From an uncultured Campylobacterales bacterium (GTDB lineage: Bacteria > Campylobacterota > Campylobacteria > Campylobacterales > Arcobacteraceae), in assembly GCA_947503785.1 (NCBI GenBank), contig CANNFB010000005.1:1-64000 (forward strand): 64,000 nucleotides of DNA, read 5' to 3'. Below the pieces are notes generated by a model. It was given only the letters and a program-made list of their open reading frames with translations, was not told the DNA's origin and ran no database searches. This document shows, piece after piece, positions 55,550 to 63,588 of this stretch. Numbering within the stretch: position 1 is the stretch's first letter; every line of letters begins with the position of its first letter. Position numbers and translations under genes: made by a program.

Positions 55550-56021
55550 TTTTTACCTTTAGAAATTTGCTATGTGCTAAATATTTTGTATTTGATTGCT
55601 TTCTTGTCATGATGAGAATCAAATCTTCAATTAAATCAAAATGAATTTCTCTTCCTTTCATTTTATTTTCCAAAGCTAAGAATTTAAGTAAAGCATCTCC
55701 ACTATTTTTTTCCCATTGTTCCTCTGTATATCTATCCTTAAAGTTTTTTGCAGCCTTTGAATTTTTATATTGATAAATATAACTATTTATTAATTGTTTG
55801 TTTTTCTTGAAGCTATTAATATATTTCGTTCTGAAACTATAAAAGAATTTCTTCTGTCTTATATTGTCATCATATGCTAAATGTGGCATTTTTTCTTTAA
55901 AATATGATGTTATTAACACATTTGTTCTCATTGTCTTTTTTAAATCATAACTTTCCACAATCCCTTTTGTATATTTTCTTTGAACGTAGTTTCGTATCTT
56001 TTTCTCAATTGTTGCTGCCAT
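55482..56021 (-). CDS. Basic element protein of unknown function
   Basis: The 179-residue protein is very basic (many Lys and Arg) and helical, which suggests nucleic-acid binding. No family was recognised. It overlaps the start of the RepA-like gene by 68 bases, so the two are co-expressed; an accessory replication or DNA-binding role is inferred from context. Confidence 0.55.
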   Translation of the reverse strand: MAATIEKKIRNYVQRKYTKGIVESYDLKKTMRTNVLITSYFKEKMPHLAYDDNIRQKKFFYSFRTKYINSFKKNKQLINSYIYQYKNSKAAKNFKDRYTEEQWEKNSGDALLKFLALENKMKGREIHFDLIEDLILIMTRKQSNTKYLAHSKFLKVKNEYDKIKTRNENKKANKITKRN

Positions 56022-56141
56022 AATAAGCCCTTTTTATATTTTTAGAGATAATGAGTCCTTAGACCTTCTTACCCCTTATTTAATAGTTCTCATAAAAAAG
56101 TGATTTTGCGTTGGATATTTTTGAAATTTCTTGGAATTCTT

Positions 56142-56191
56142 TAAAGTTTATTAAACTTTAATGGATTTATATAGAGCTATATAAATTCATT
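56142..56191. repeat. Two adjacent palindromes upstream of the basic protein gene
   Basis: TAAAGTTTA-T-TAAACTTTA occupies 56142-56160 (perfect). Directly after it, a 14-bp inverted repeat with one wobble pair spans 56160-56191 with a GAGC loop. They lie between two minus-strand genes: downstream of the broken lipoprotein and upstream of the basic protein. They could be an operator, a terminator or an origin-type site for the element. Confidence 0.5.
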
Positions 56192-56212
56192 AAGCTTTTT
56201 AGTAGGCTGTTT

Positions 56213-56907
56213 CTATTTTTTCATAAGTACATTTATCCCTTCACATGTACAATATTTATTAATACTATTATTTACATTTCCAATCTTTGAAATAAACTTC
56301 CAGTTATCATCTAGACTTTCTTGTAAGAGAGAATATCCTGTATTATCAATATTGTAGTTTTTGCAAGATTTAACACAGGTATTTTCGTACTTCTTGTTAC
56401 CATTAAATGTAAAGCTATTGTAAAAAATAAGAGAATATGTTCCTTCTCTATTACGTAAATTATCAATTTCTTTATATTGTGACTCTATTCTTCGTATCTT
56501 TTTTTCTGCATCTTTTTTAAGAGAATCTATATAATATAAATAATCACGTTTTGAGGACTTAGATATATTGATTACGTTATCTCTATATCTATCTTTAAAT
56601 CTTCGTATATGACTATCAATTCTTATTATTTCAAGATACTCATTTGTAGTTTCTATGTAACATCCATGTAATGTTGAGTAATCTACAATTCTATCACTTG
56701 CTTTTAAATTACCTTCTAATCCTAAAACTGTAGTTGAACCAAGTACTGGAGTATATTTTTTTAATTGACTATTTTTTAATCTTCATCACTTATTTCTTTG
56801 TTTTTTACAGTATCAGCAATTCTATATTCATAGATTTTTTTTGAACATCCTGTGATAGTAAATACTAACAAGGTTAAGAATAAAAAGTTTTTTAAGTTAT
56901 TAATCAT
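56213..56907 (-). pseudogene. Frameshifted lipoprotein gene
   Basis: A lipoprotein start (MINNLKNFLFLTLLVFTITG then C; lipobox ITGC) runs 43 codons to a TAA at 56778-56780. The reading frame shifted by one base continues open from there for about 185 codons without a start codon (begins RLKNSQLKKYTPVLG, ends ...CEGINVLMKK at 56213). The two parts look like one lipoprotein of about 230 residues broken by a single-base change next to an A-rich run. The second part has several cysteines and a coiled-coil stretch. Sequencing error is possible. Confidence 0.7.
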
Positions 56908-57007
56908 TTTTATTTTCTTCTTTATCAAAATTATTTAGAGCCTTATTAAATGCTAAAGCAAGTACCATCATAATTAATATTAATCCAAAAGCAACATATG
57001 TACCCAT
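56900..57007 (-). CDS. 35-residue single-helix membrane protein
   Basis: A short ORF reads MGTYVAFGLILIMMVLALAF followed by a charged tail (NKALNNFDKEENKND). It has a good ribosome site (AGGAG) seven bases upstream, and its stop overlaps the ATG of the lipoprotein gene, so the pair was probably translationally coupled. One membrane helix, N-terminus outside or inside not certain. It resembles phage- or element-encoded lysis accessory or small-membrane proteins, but no family was recognised. Confidence 0.6.
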   Translation of the reverse strand: MGTYVAFGLILIMMVLALAFNKALNNFDKEENKND

Positions 57008-57393
57008 TCAATACTCCTAATGTTAAAATTTATTTTATAATTAAAACTTTAACTAAATTATTAGTTTTTGGCAATACGAAATTAAAAAGTAACCTTAAGT
57101 TTAAATAAATCACCGTAGGTGAATTTGACCTATGTGTATAAATACTTGTAGTGAGTAAGTGAATTTATATTTTTGAAAAAGAATATTTATAAAATAACTA
57201 GAGCTTCTTGATTTATAAATATTATGAAATAAAGGATTGCTAAACTGCTAAACTTGCTAAATTACTTCACTGAAAATTGTTTATAAATTTTTAAATAAAG
57301 TTTTATATATGTCCATAAATAAATTATTTATTATGATTTTTTAATAATTTTAGGAGTATACTAATTAATAACAATATTGGAGTATTATTTAAT
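57008..57393. promoter_or_regulatory. Intergenic region with short iterons and inverted repeats, upstream of the defence operon
   Basis: This 386-base stretch holds no convincing gene. It contains three copies of TGCTAAA(C/T) at 57238-57245, 57246-57253 and 57255-57262; a perfect 12-bp inverted repeat (AATATTTATAAA at 57182-57193, complement at 57212-57223); and the small palindrome TCACC-GTA-GGTGA near 57109-57121. A ribosome site (GGAG) precedes the ATPase start. The region must hold divergent promoters; the repeats are candidate regulator sites. Confidence 0.55.
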
Positions 57394-59787
57394 ATGAATA
57401 TTAAGATTGATTGGTTAGATTTACAAAAAGATTTGGTTAAATCCTTATCTGAATTCTATAAAACTCATGAAATGAATTCAGGAAATGAATTCTATAAGTT
57501 ATGTATGAGTGATATTAATAAAAAAGAGTTTTTAAAATTAAATCCTTGGGCAGAAAAGTTTAAAGATGAATGGAAAATAGAAAGCTTTGATCCTATGCAT
57601 ATATTTTCTACAATTTATGCTCTGGGAATAAAGTTAGAAAAAAAGATAAAAAAAATAAAATTTTTTTATAAAATATTAGGTGTTACAAAGTATGAAAATA
57701 TTTCAATTGAGAATATTATAGAGACAGATGGAATCCCTCATTTACAATTAACAAGGGTTGTATCAGCAAGAAATACAGAAGAACAAGAAAAATTATGGAC
57801 TTTTTTTGCTCAAGTGAATAAAAATCAATCGAGTGGGAGTATATTAGATCAAATAAACATATATACAAATTATTACGGAATAGGTTTTAGTTCTATAACT
57901 ATATTCTTATATTGGATAAATTCGAAAATCTTTTTGCCTATGGATAAAGCTACAGAAAGTTTGATTAGAAAATTTTATTTTTATAATCAAAAAGAAGAGA
58001 TAGAAGTTTATAAAAAGCTAGTTAATTTAGGTCGAATGGTAAATGATAGTGAAGTTTTATTTTTAAATATTTCAAGATATTCTTATAACAGGAGTTTTAT
58101 ACCAGATAGTAATATTGAAAAACTTGAACTAATGAGATTTTTTACTAATTTAAAAAATCAAATATTTTTAAAAGAACAGATAAATAAATATGAAAATCTA
58201 GAGATAATATCAGAATGTGAAAAGTTTGATATATTTGCTATTTCTCTAAAGAATAAAAAGAATGTAGAAAAACACTTAAAAGCTTTAAATAAAGAAATTT
58301 ACTGTTTAAATAGAATATATAAAATTGTAGATAATAAAATCTTATATAATAAAGATAGTGACATTTCAATATATGATAATGAAAACTATAAAATAAATTT
58401 AAATGTAATTATTGGTAAAAATGGTGAAGGGAAAAGTACGATAGTAGAACTTATATTGAAAGCTTTTAATAATATAATTAAAAAAATCAATCATGATGAT
58501 GATATTAAAGAAGTTGATGATTTATATTTAGAGATTTTTTTTAGTTATAAAAAAAGTAAGTCTTCAAATGTTGAAATATTTAATATAGTTGTTGATAATT
58601 CAGATATAAAGCTATATAAATCAGAAGATAAAATTGATTTTGATGAAAAAAATAAGTTATATATATATGAGATTGATAGAACTAAGGAAAAAGACATCTC
58701 TATATTGAGAAACTTTATCCCTTTAATTTATAAAGATTATTCACTTTTTTCTTTAAACTCAAGTAAAGAGACATTTTCATTTTTAGAAAATATGGATTAT
58801 CTTGAAAAGAATCAAATAATAATACAGCCAAAAAGGATTAAAGGCAATATAGATGTAAATAATTTTGAAAAAGATATAAAACATAAATTATTAATGGTGT
58901 TATTAAATAATTTTGAAGATGAAAATAAATTAAATGATTTTAGAGTAATTTCAACTGAGAATGAAAAAATTAGAAAAAAATTTAAATATATAGAGTTTTC
59001 TAGTTTACCTGATTCTTTAGATGATAAATTAAAAGAAATATTTACTGAAAAAGAAAAGTTGAATATTAAAGATTTAAGAATAAAGCTTGAAAAAATAAGG
59101 TATGAGAAAGGAGTGCAACTTAAAGAATTACTACCTGTAGGACTTAATGACGTAAATTTTTTTGTTGAAATAAAAAAATTAGAAAAAGATGATATTCCTT
59201 ATGGTACTTTAAGCTCTGGAGAAAAACAATTAATTTATTCTTTTTGTAATATATATTATTATCTACAAGAACTTAATAATAACGATGATGATTTTAAAAA
59301 TGTATTGATAGTATTAGATGAAATGGAATTATACCTTCATCCTGAAATGCAGAGAGAATTTCTCTCTAGATTATTAAATCTATTAAAAAACTATTCTAAA
59401 CTAGAAAAAATTAATATTATAAATATCATTATTATTACACATTCACCATTGATTGTATCTGATATTATTAAAGATAGAACATTGATTTTAGGTGCAAATA
59501 AAAAAGATATGCCTACCTTTGCAAGTAATATCCATGAGCTTTTTTCTGATAGTTTTTTTCTTACAAATACAGTAGGTGCATTTGCATATAGCAAGATACT
59601 AGATATTGGTGCTTTTTATAAGGATTTAAGTGAAGAGTTTGAAGATAAAAAATACAAAAAATTTGAAAAAAATAGATTTTTATATGAGTATATATTAGAA
59701 AATATTGGGGAACCATATCTTAAAAAAATAGTTGAAAATACTATATCTGAAATAGATGAAATAAAAAAAAGAAATACTAATGATTAA
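57394..59787 (+). CDS. ABC/SMC-type ATPase with large N-terminal domain (Septu PtuA-like)
   Basis: The 797-residue protein has an N-terminal domain of about 300 residues, whose helical stretch (GIGFSSITIFLYWINSKIFL, then PMDKATESLI) recalls the N-terminal domains of other restriction-associated ATPases. An ABC-type ATPase follows: Walker A GKNGEGKS at 341-348, signature LSSGEKQ at 606-612, Walker B VLIVLDE (D642, E643), and an H-loop histidine H683 (THSPL). The lid between Walker A and signature is long and helical. It overlaps the HNH gene by eight bases. PtuA of Septu is shorter and normally lacks such a long N-terminal domain. It probably forms a sensor-effector complex with the nuclease. 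Confidence 0.83.
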   Translation: MNIKIDWLDLQKDLVKSLSEFYKTHEMNSGNEFYKLCMSDINKKEFLKLNPWAEKFKDEWKIESFDPMHIFSTIYALGIKLEKKIKKIKFFYKILGVTKYENISIENIIETDGIPHLQLTRVVSARNTEEQEKLWTFFAQVNKNQSSGSILDQINIYTNYYGIGFSSITIFLYWINSKIFLPMDKATESLIRKFYFYNQKEEIEVYKKLVNLGRMVNDSEVLFLNISRYSYNRSFIPDSNIEKLELMRFFTNLKNQIFLKEQINKYENLEIISECEKFDIFAISLKNKKNVEKHLKALNKEIYCLNRIYKIVDNKILYNKDSDISIYDNENYKINLNVIIGKNGEGKSTIVELILKAFNNIIKKINHDDDIKEVDDLYLEIFFSYKKSKSSNVEIFNIVVDNSDIKLYKSEDKIDFDEKNKLYIYEIDRTKEKDISILRNFIPLIYKDYSLFSLNSSKETFSFLENMDYLEKNQIIIQPKRIKGNIDVNNFEKDIKHKLLMVLLNNFEDENKLNDFRVISTENEKIRKKFKYIEFSSLPDSLDDKLKEIFTEKEKLNIKDLRIKLEKIRYEKGVQLKELLPVGLNDVNFFVEIKKLEKDDIPYGTLSSGEKQLIYSFCNIYYYLQELNNNDDDFKNVLIVLDEMELYLHPEMQREFLSRLLNLLKNYSKLEKINIINIIIITHSPLIVSDIIKDRTLILGANKKDMPTFASNIHELFSDSFFLTNTVGAFAYSKILDIGAFYKDLSEEFEDKKYKKFEKNRFLYEYILENIGEPYLKKIVENTISEIDEIKKRNTND

Positions 59788-60931
59788 GATAAACTACGAA
59801 AATATAGAAGATATGAAAAAGGAATATGTAAATTTAATATTTAAAGAAGATAAACTCAAAAAAAAAGTAGAGATAGAAAATATTAATTATACATATAAAG
59901 AGATTTTAACATTTGATTTTAAAGAATTGGTAAAAATTTATATTGATTTTAAAGTAATTAGAGAATCTTATTCTATGTCAAGAAAATATAATGAATTTTA
60001 TAACATATTACAGGATAATACATTTAATATTGAGAAATTATCATCAGAGTCAGAAAAGATTTATAAGTCATTATTTACCGTGGTGCAACATGTAATAATA
60101 AAACATAAACTAGATGATAAAATAAAAAACTTAGAAGATCAATTTAAAGAAAATAAATCTAAAATAGATAAATTAAAAAAAATTAAGAATAAACTTAATA
60201 ACCTTTTTTCTAATGAAGAAAAAAGTAAATTTATTCAAATTTTTAATTATAAAGCTAAAAGAGAAAAAATCTCAAACTTTTTTATGAAATATAGTAAAAG
60301 TTTGAATATTAAAACTTGTTTTTATTGTAATATTGACTATGTTTATATCTTTAAAGATATAAATGTTGATGAAGATGATGTAGGAGAAAAAAACCTTTTC
60401 ACTCTTGATCATGTAATAGATAAAGCATTTTTCCCTATATTTGCATTAAGTTTATTTAATTTTGTTCCTTCTTGTTATGCATGTAATAGCAAATTTAAGC
60501 GAGATAATAAATTAATTACTAATGAAATTTCATCAAGATTAAGTCCCTCATCAAAGGACTTTGATGTGAATGAAAAAATAAAATTTAAGATAAGACAAAA
60601 TGGTGAAAAACAAGAGTTTTATATGGATATAGAAGATAGAGAGAACGAAATATATGAAAAATATATTGAAACTTTTAAATTAAATGGACGATACAATTAT
60701 TTTGAAGATGAAGTAAATGATATAAAAAACAAATTTAAGACTTATTCTGATTCAGTAATAGAACAACTTGTTCAAGACAATAAAAATATAAGGGGAAATA
60801 TTATTTCTAAAAACCTATTAAAAAATGATATTTTTGGAGAAAATGTACTTAGTAATGATATTTATAAAGTACCATTAACAAAGTTAAAAAGAGATATATA
60901 TAAATGGCTTGAAGGAGAAAAAGAGTTATGA
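59780..60931 (+). CDS. HNH endonuclease partner (Septu PtuB-like)
   Basis: The 383-residue protein has a long helical N-terminal region (about 1-170) and an HNH module with C180-x-x-C183, L209-D210-H211 (catalytic Asp-His) and C232-x-x-C235-N236, which together form the zinc-braced beta-beta-alpha-metal fold. The C-terminal part is helical. Gene order and overlaps (eight bases with the ATPase, four with the next gene) support one complex, as in PtuA-PtuB pairs. The protein is longer than typical PtuB. Confidence 0.85.
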   Translation: MIKINYENIEDMKKEYVNLIFKEDKLKKKVEIENINYTYKEILTFDFKELVKIYIDFKVIRESYSMSRKYNEFYNILQDNTFNIEKLSSESEKIYKSLFTVVQHVIIKHKLDDKIKNLEDQFKENKSKIDKLKKIKNKLNNLFSNEEKSKFIQIFNYKAKREKISNFFMKYSKSLNIKTCFYCNIDYVYIFKDINVDEDDVGEKNLFTLDHVIDKAFFPIFALSLFNFVPSCYACNSKFKRDNKLITNEISSRLSPSSKDFDVNEKIKFKIRQNGEKQEFYMDIEDRENEIYEKYIETFKLNGRYNYFEDEVNDIKNKFKTYSDSVIEQLVQDNKNIRGNIISKNLLKNDIFGENVLSNDIYKVPLTKLKRDIYKWLEGEKEL

Positions 60932-61389
60932 AATATTTAGAAGTATTAGAAAATGCAACAGATGTTTTTGAAGGAGAAAATATTTATGCATATATTAATA
61001 ACTTTTCTAGAAATACTAGTGCTGAAATAGATTATTTAATAGATTTATTTAATGAGACTCCCAATCTTGAAATTTATTTATATTTTAAAGAGTCTGATAC
61101 CTTTAACAGTAGAGAATTATTAGTAATGGTTAAATTTGATAACACATATATTATTTTTACTAATTTATCTATAAATGCTGAAAGAACATCTAGAATATAT
61201 GAAATGAAGAAGCTTTGTCAATATTTATATTCTTCTAATCATCCTATTTACTTTAATAAAAGTGATAAAAAAATTGATGATATTAGTTCAATAACTACGG
61301 AAGAGTTATTTAATAGATTGTTGAAAAATGATAGTTTAAATAATAAAGAGGAATTAGAAAGTTTTTTGATCTATAATACATTAATATGA
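60928..61389 (+). CDS. Unknown 153-residue protein of the defence operon
   Basis: The protein is acidic, without signal or membrane segment, and has a mixed helix-strand pattern (YLEVLENATDVFEGENIYAY, then LEIYLYFKESDTF). No family was recognised. It overlaps the HNH gene by four bases (ATGA) and the following nuclease by four (ATGA), so it is translated in concert with both. It may be a specificity factor, an inhibitor or a structural subunit; nothing in the sequence decides. Confidence 0.7.
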   Translation: MKYLEVLENATDVFEGENIYAYINNFSRNTSAEIDYLIDLFNETPNLEIYLYFKESDTFNSRELLVMVKFDNTYIIFTNLSINAERTSRIYEMKKLCQYLYSSNHPIYFNKSDKKIDDISSITTEELFNRLLKNDSLNNKEELESFLIYNTLI

Positions 61390-62867
61390 TCCTCTCTAAA
61401 TCCCTATATACAAGAGGTATCCAATGCCCAAAAGCACTATGGCTAAAAAAGTACAATAAAGAAGTACTATCTTCTCCAGATGAAACAGCACTTGCTAGAT
61501 TTGAGACTGGAAATGTAGTAGGGGATTTAGTTTGTAAGCTTTTCCCAAATGGTGTAGAAATACCATATACTACAAACTTTGATGAGATGATAAAACAAAC
61601 AGCCAAATATATAGATGATGGTATCAAGTATATATATGAAGCTACTTTTAATTTCAATGGTATTTTAGTCTTAGTAGATGTATTAGAAATACATGAAGAT
61701 GGTAGAGTATCTATATACGAAGTAAAAAGCTCATCAAGTGTAAAAGATATATATGTACATGATACTTCTATTCAATACTATGTATTAGAACAACTTGGAT
61801 TTTCAATAGTATCAACAAATGTAGTACATATCAATAGCTCTTATATAAGAGATGATACTTTAGAGTTAGATGAGCTTTTTACTATTGTAGATGTTAGTGA
61901 TGAAGTAGTAGCTTTGCAAGGTGCGATTTCTAATACTCTAAAAGAGTTCGAAACTATACTAGAAGATAAAACAAACGAACCAAATATTGATATAGGAAAA
62001 CACTGTCATAATCCATACGTATGTGATGCCAAAGATTACTGTTGGAAAACTCAAAGAGCTATACCTGAGTACTCTATTTTTAATATCTTCAACCTAGGAA
62101 GTAAAAAGCAAATAGAGTTATATTCACAAGGTATAACAAAAATAGAAGATATACCAGATGACTTTGCTATGACTGCAAATCAAGCACAAGCAGTAGAAAA
62201 CTACAAGTCAAAAGAAACTTTTATAAATAAAGAAAAAATAAAAGAGTTTGTATATACTTTAACTTATCCTATCTATCACTTAGATTTTGAAACATTTCAA
62301 CAAGCTATACCAGAGTTTAAAGGTATTAGCCCATATCAACAAATACCATTTCAATACTCACTTCATATTGAACATGAAGATGGAAGACTTGAACATAAAG
62401 AGTATTTAGCACAAGATGGAATTGACCCAAGAGAGCAAATAGCCAAAAGGTTAGTGGAAGATATACCAAGTGATGTGACAGTATTAGCATATAACATGAG
62501 TTTTGAAAAAGGTGTTATCAAAAGGCTATCAGATTTATACCTAGAACTTAGTACTCATCTTCTAAGTATAAATGAGAATATGAAAGACTTGATGATACCT
62601 TTTCAAAAGAAATACTATGTAACTCCCTCTATGAATGGCTCTTATTCCATCAAATATGTATTACCAGCATTAGTACCAGAGTTTGCAAAAGCATATAAAG
62701 ACCTAGAGGGAGTACAAAATGGAAGTCAAGCTATGAATGCCTTTGCAAATATGCGTAAGATGAAAGAAGATGAAAAACAAAAAATGAGAACTTCACTTTT
62801 AGAGTATTGTAAATTGGATACTTTAGCAATGGTTAAAGTATTGGATAAATTAAAAGAAAATAAATAA
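61386..62867 (+). CDS. DUF2779 protein: Cas4-like RecB nuclease fused to a DEDD exonuclease-like domain
   Basis: The 493-residue protein combines a PD-(D/E)XK nuclease with a DUF2779 domain. The first half has C14 in RGIQCPKALWLKK, the catalytic region LVLVDVLEIH ... IYEVKSSSS (D, then E-x-K), a Q-x-x-Y motif (IQYYVLEQL), and C207, C213, C219, which with C14 match the four-cysteine Fe-S layout of Cas4/AddB-type nucleases. The second half begins with YHLDFETF (D300, E302), a DEDD-type exonuclease start, followed by later acidic residues. It probably degrades or processes DNA or RNA. It is coupled by ATGA overlap to the third gene. Its codon use (more CTA, ATC, TAC) differs from that of the genes just upstream. 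Confidence 0.83.
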   Translation: MILSKSLYTRGIQCPKALWLKKYNKEVLSSPDETALARFETGNVVGDLVCKLFPNGVEIPYTTNFDEMIKQTAKYIDDGIKYIYEATFNFNGILVLVDVLEIHEDGRVSIYEVKSSSSVKDIYVHDTSIQYYVLEQLGFSIVSTNVVHINSSYIRDDTLELDELFTIVDVSDEVVALQGAISNTLKEFETILEDKTNEPNIDIGKHCHNPYVCDAKDYCWKTQRAIPEYSIFNIFNLGSKKQIELYSQGITKIEDIPDDFAMTANQAQAVENYKSKETFINKEKIKEFVYTLTYPIYHLDFETFQQAIPEFKGISPYQQIPFQYSLHIEHEDGRLEHKEYLAQDGIDPREQIAKRLVEDIPSDVTVLAYNMSFEKGVIKRLSDLYLELSTHLLSINENMKDLMIPFQKKYYVTPSMNGSYSIKYVLPALVPEFAKAYKDLEGVQNGSQAMNAFANMRKMKEDEKQKMRTSLLEYCKLDTLAMVKVLDKLKENK

Positions 62868-62933
62868 TTGATTATTAAGTTATTAAATTAAGAAAATATG
62901 ATATTATATTATACTTTTAGTATAAGGAAAACA

Positions 62934-63017
62934 ATGATTTTTTCAAAAGATTTATCCGAAACTGATTTTAGAATAACTATTCAAACTACTTTAAAAAAAG
63001 TATTTGATAATGAATAG
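62934..63017 (+). CDS. 27-residue ORF directly before kwaA
   Basis: The ORF has a strong ribosome site (AAGGAA, six bases before ATG) and encodes MIFSKDLSETDFRITIQTTL followed by seven more residues, ending in TAG. The first kwaA start codons (TTG 63004, ATG 63010) lie within its last codons, so it may act as a leader that couples or tunes kwaA translation. It could instead be a small gene in its own right. A hairpin (TTATAC-TTTTA-GTATAA) precedes it. Confidence 0.45.
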   Translation: MIFSKDLSETDFRITIQTTLKKVFDNE

Positions 63018-63588
63018 TACTTTATACAAATTTAATTTGTATAACTTATCTTTAATACCTTTATATTTGATTTTTATTATTCAATATATAAAAATTGAGC
63101 CATTCCTTAAATGGGATGATACAATATTTAAACGTGATTATTTTTATGATATTATAATTTGTAATTGGCAGGTTACATTTTTTATTTTATTAATAATATG
63201 TGCTTTATTCTCATATCTTTTTTTTAAAAAGAATAGTAATTATGGGAAAAAAGGATCTAAACAATTCAGTGAAATCACTACATCAGATTTTGATCATTTA
63301 ACCTTTTTATCTACATATATAATTCCTCTTATTACTTTTAATCTTAATGAACCACGAAGTTTTGTGGTTGTAATTGTACTTCTTTTGATGATAGGAATAA
63401 TTTATATAAAATCAAATTTATATTATCTTAATCCAACTCTGTTACTTTTTGGTTATAAGGTTTATAAAGCTAAAAGTGATAAGAAAGCTGTAGTTTTAAT
63501 TATAAAAGGTAGTCTTTCTCATATATCAGAAGAAATGAATTATAAAGATTTAGGTAACAATATATATTTAATTAAAGGACAAAAATGA
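63010..63588 (+). CDS. kwaA: Kiwa membrane protein KwaA
   Basis: Start taken at ATG 63010 (TTG 63004 is also possible). The about 192-residue protein has four membrane helices (roughly residues 11-27, 52-71, 96-110 and 116-134) and the KwaA-like segment DFDHLTFLSTYIIPLITF followed by IGIIYIKSNLYYLNPTLLLFG. In Kiwa, KwaA is a membrane sensor that detects phage adsorption and signals to KwaB. It overlaps kwaB by four bases (ATGA). Context in a defence island supports the call. Confidence 0.8.
   Translation: MNSTLYKFNLYNLSLIPLYLIFIIQYIKIEPFLKWDDTIFKRDYFYDIIICNWQVTFFILLIICALFSYLFFKKNSNYGKKGSKQFSEITTSDFDHLTFLSTYIIPLITFNLNEPRSFVVVIVLLLMIGIIYIKSNLYYLNPTLLLFGYKVYKAKSDKKAVVLIIKGSLSHISEEMNYKDLGNNIYLIKGQK

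Noticed and set aside
57309-57344. Tiny ORF (MSINKLFIMIF) upstream of the ATPase
   Set aside because: No clear ribosome site, only eleven codons, in an AT-rich promoter region.
57394-60931. PARIS-type or retron system
   Set aside because: The nuclease is HNH, not TOPRIM, and no reverse transcriptase or msr-msd-like structure is present in the window.
61310-61657. Minus-strand open frame across the junction of genes three and four
   Set aside because: It is antisense to two overlapping, well-supported genes and has no promoter or ribosome site of its own.
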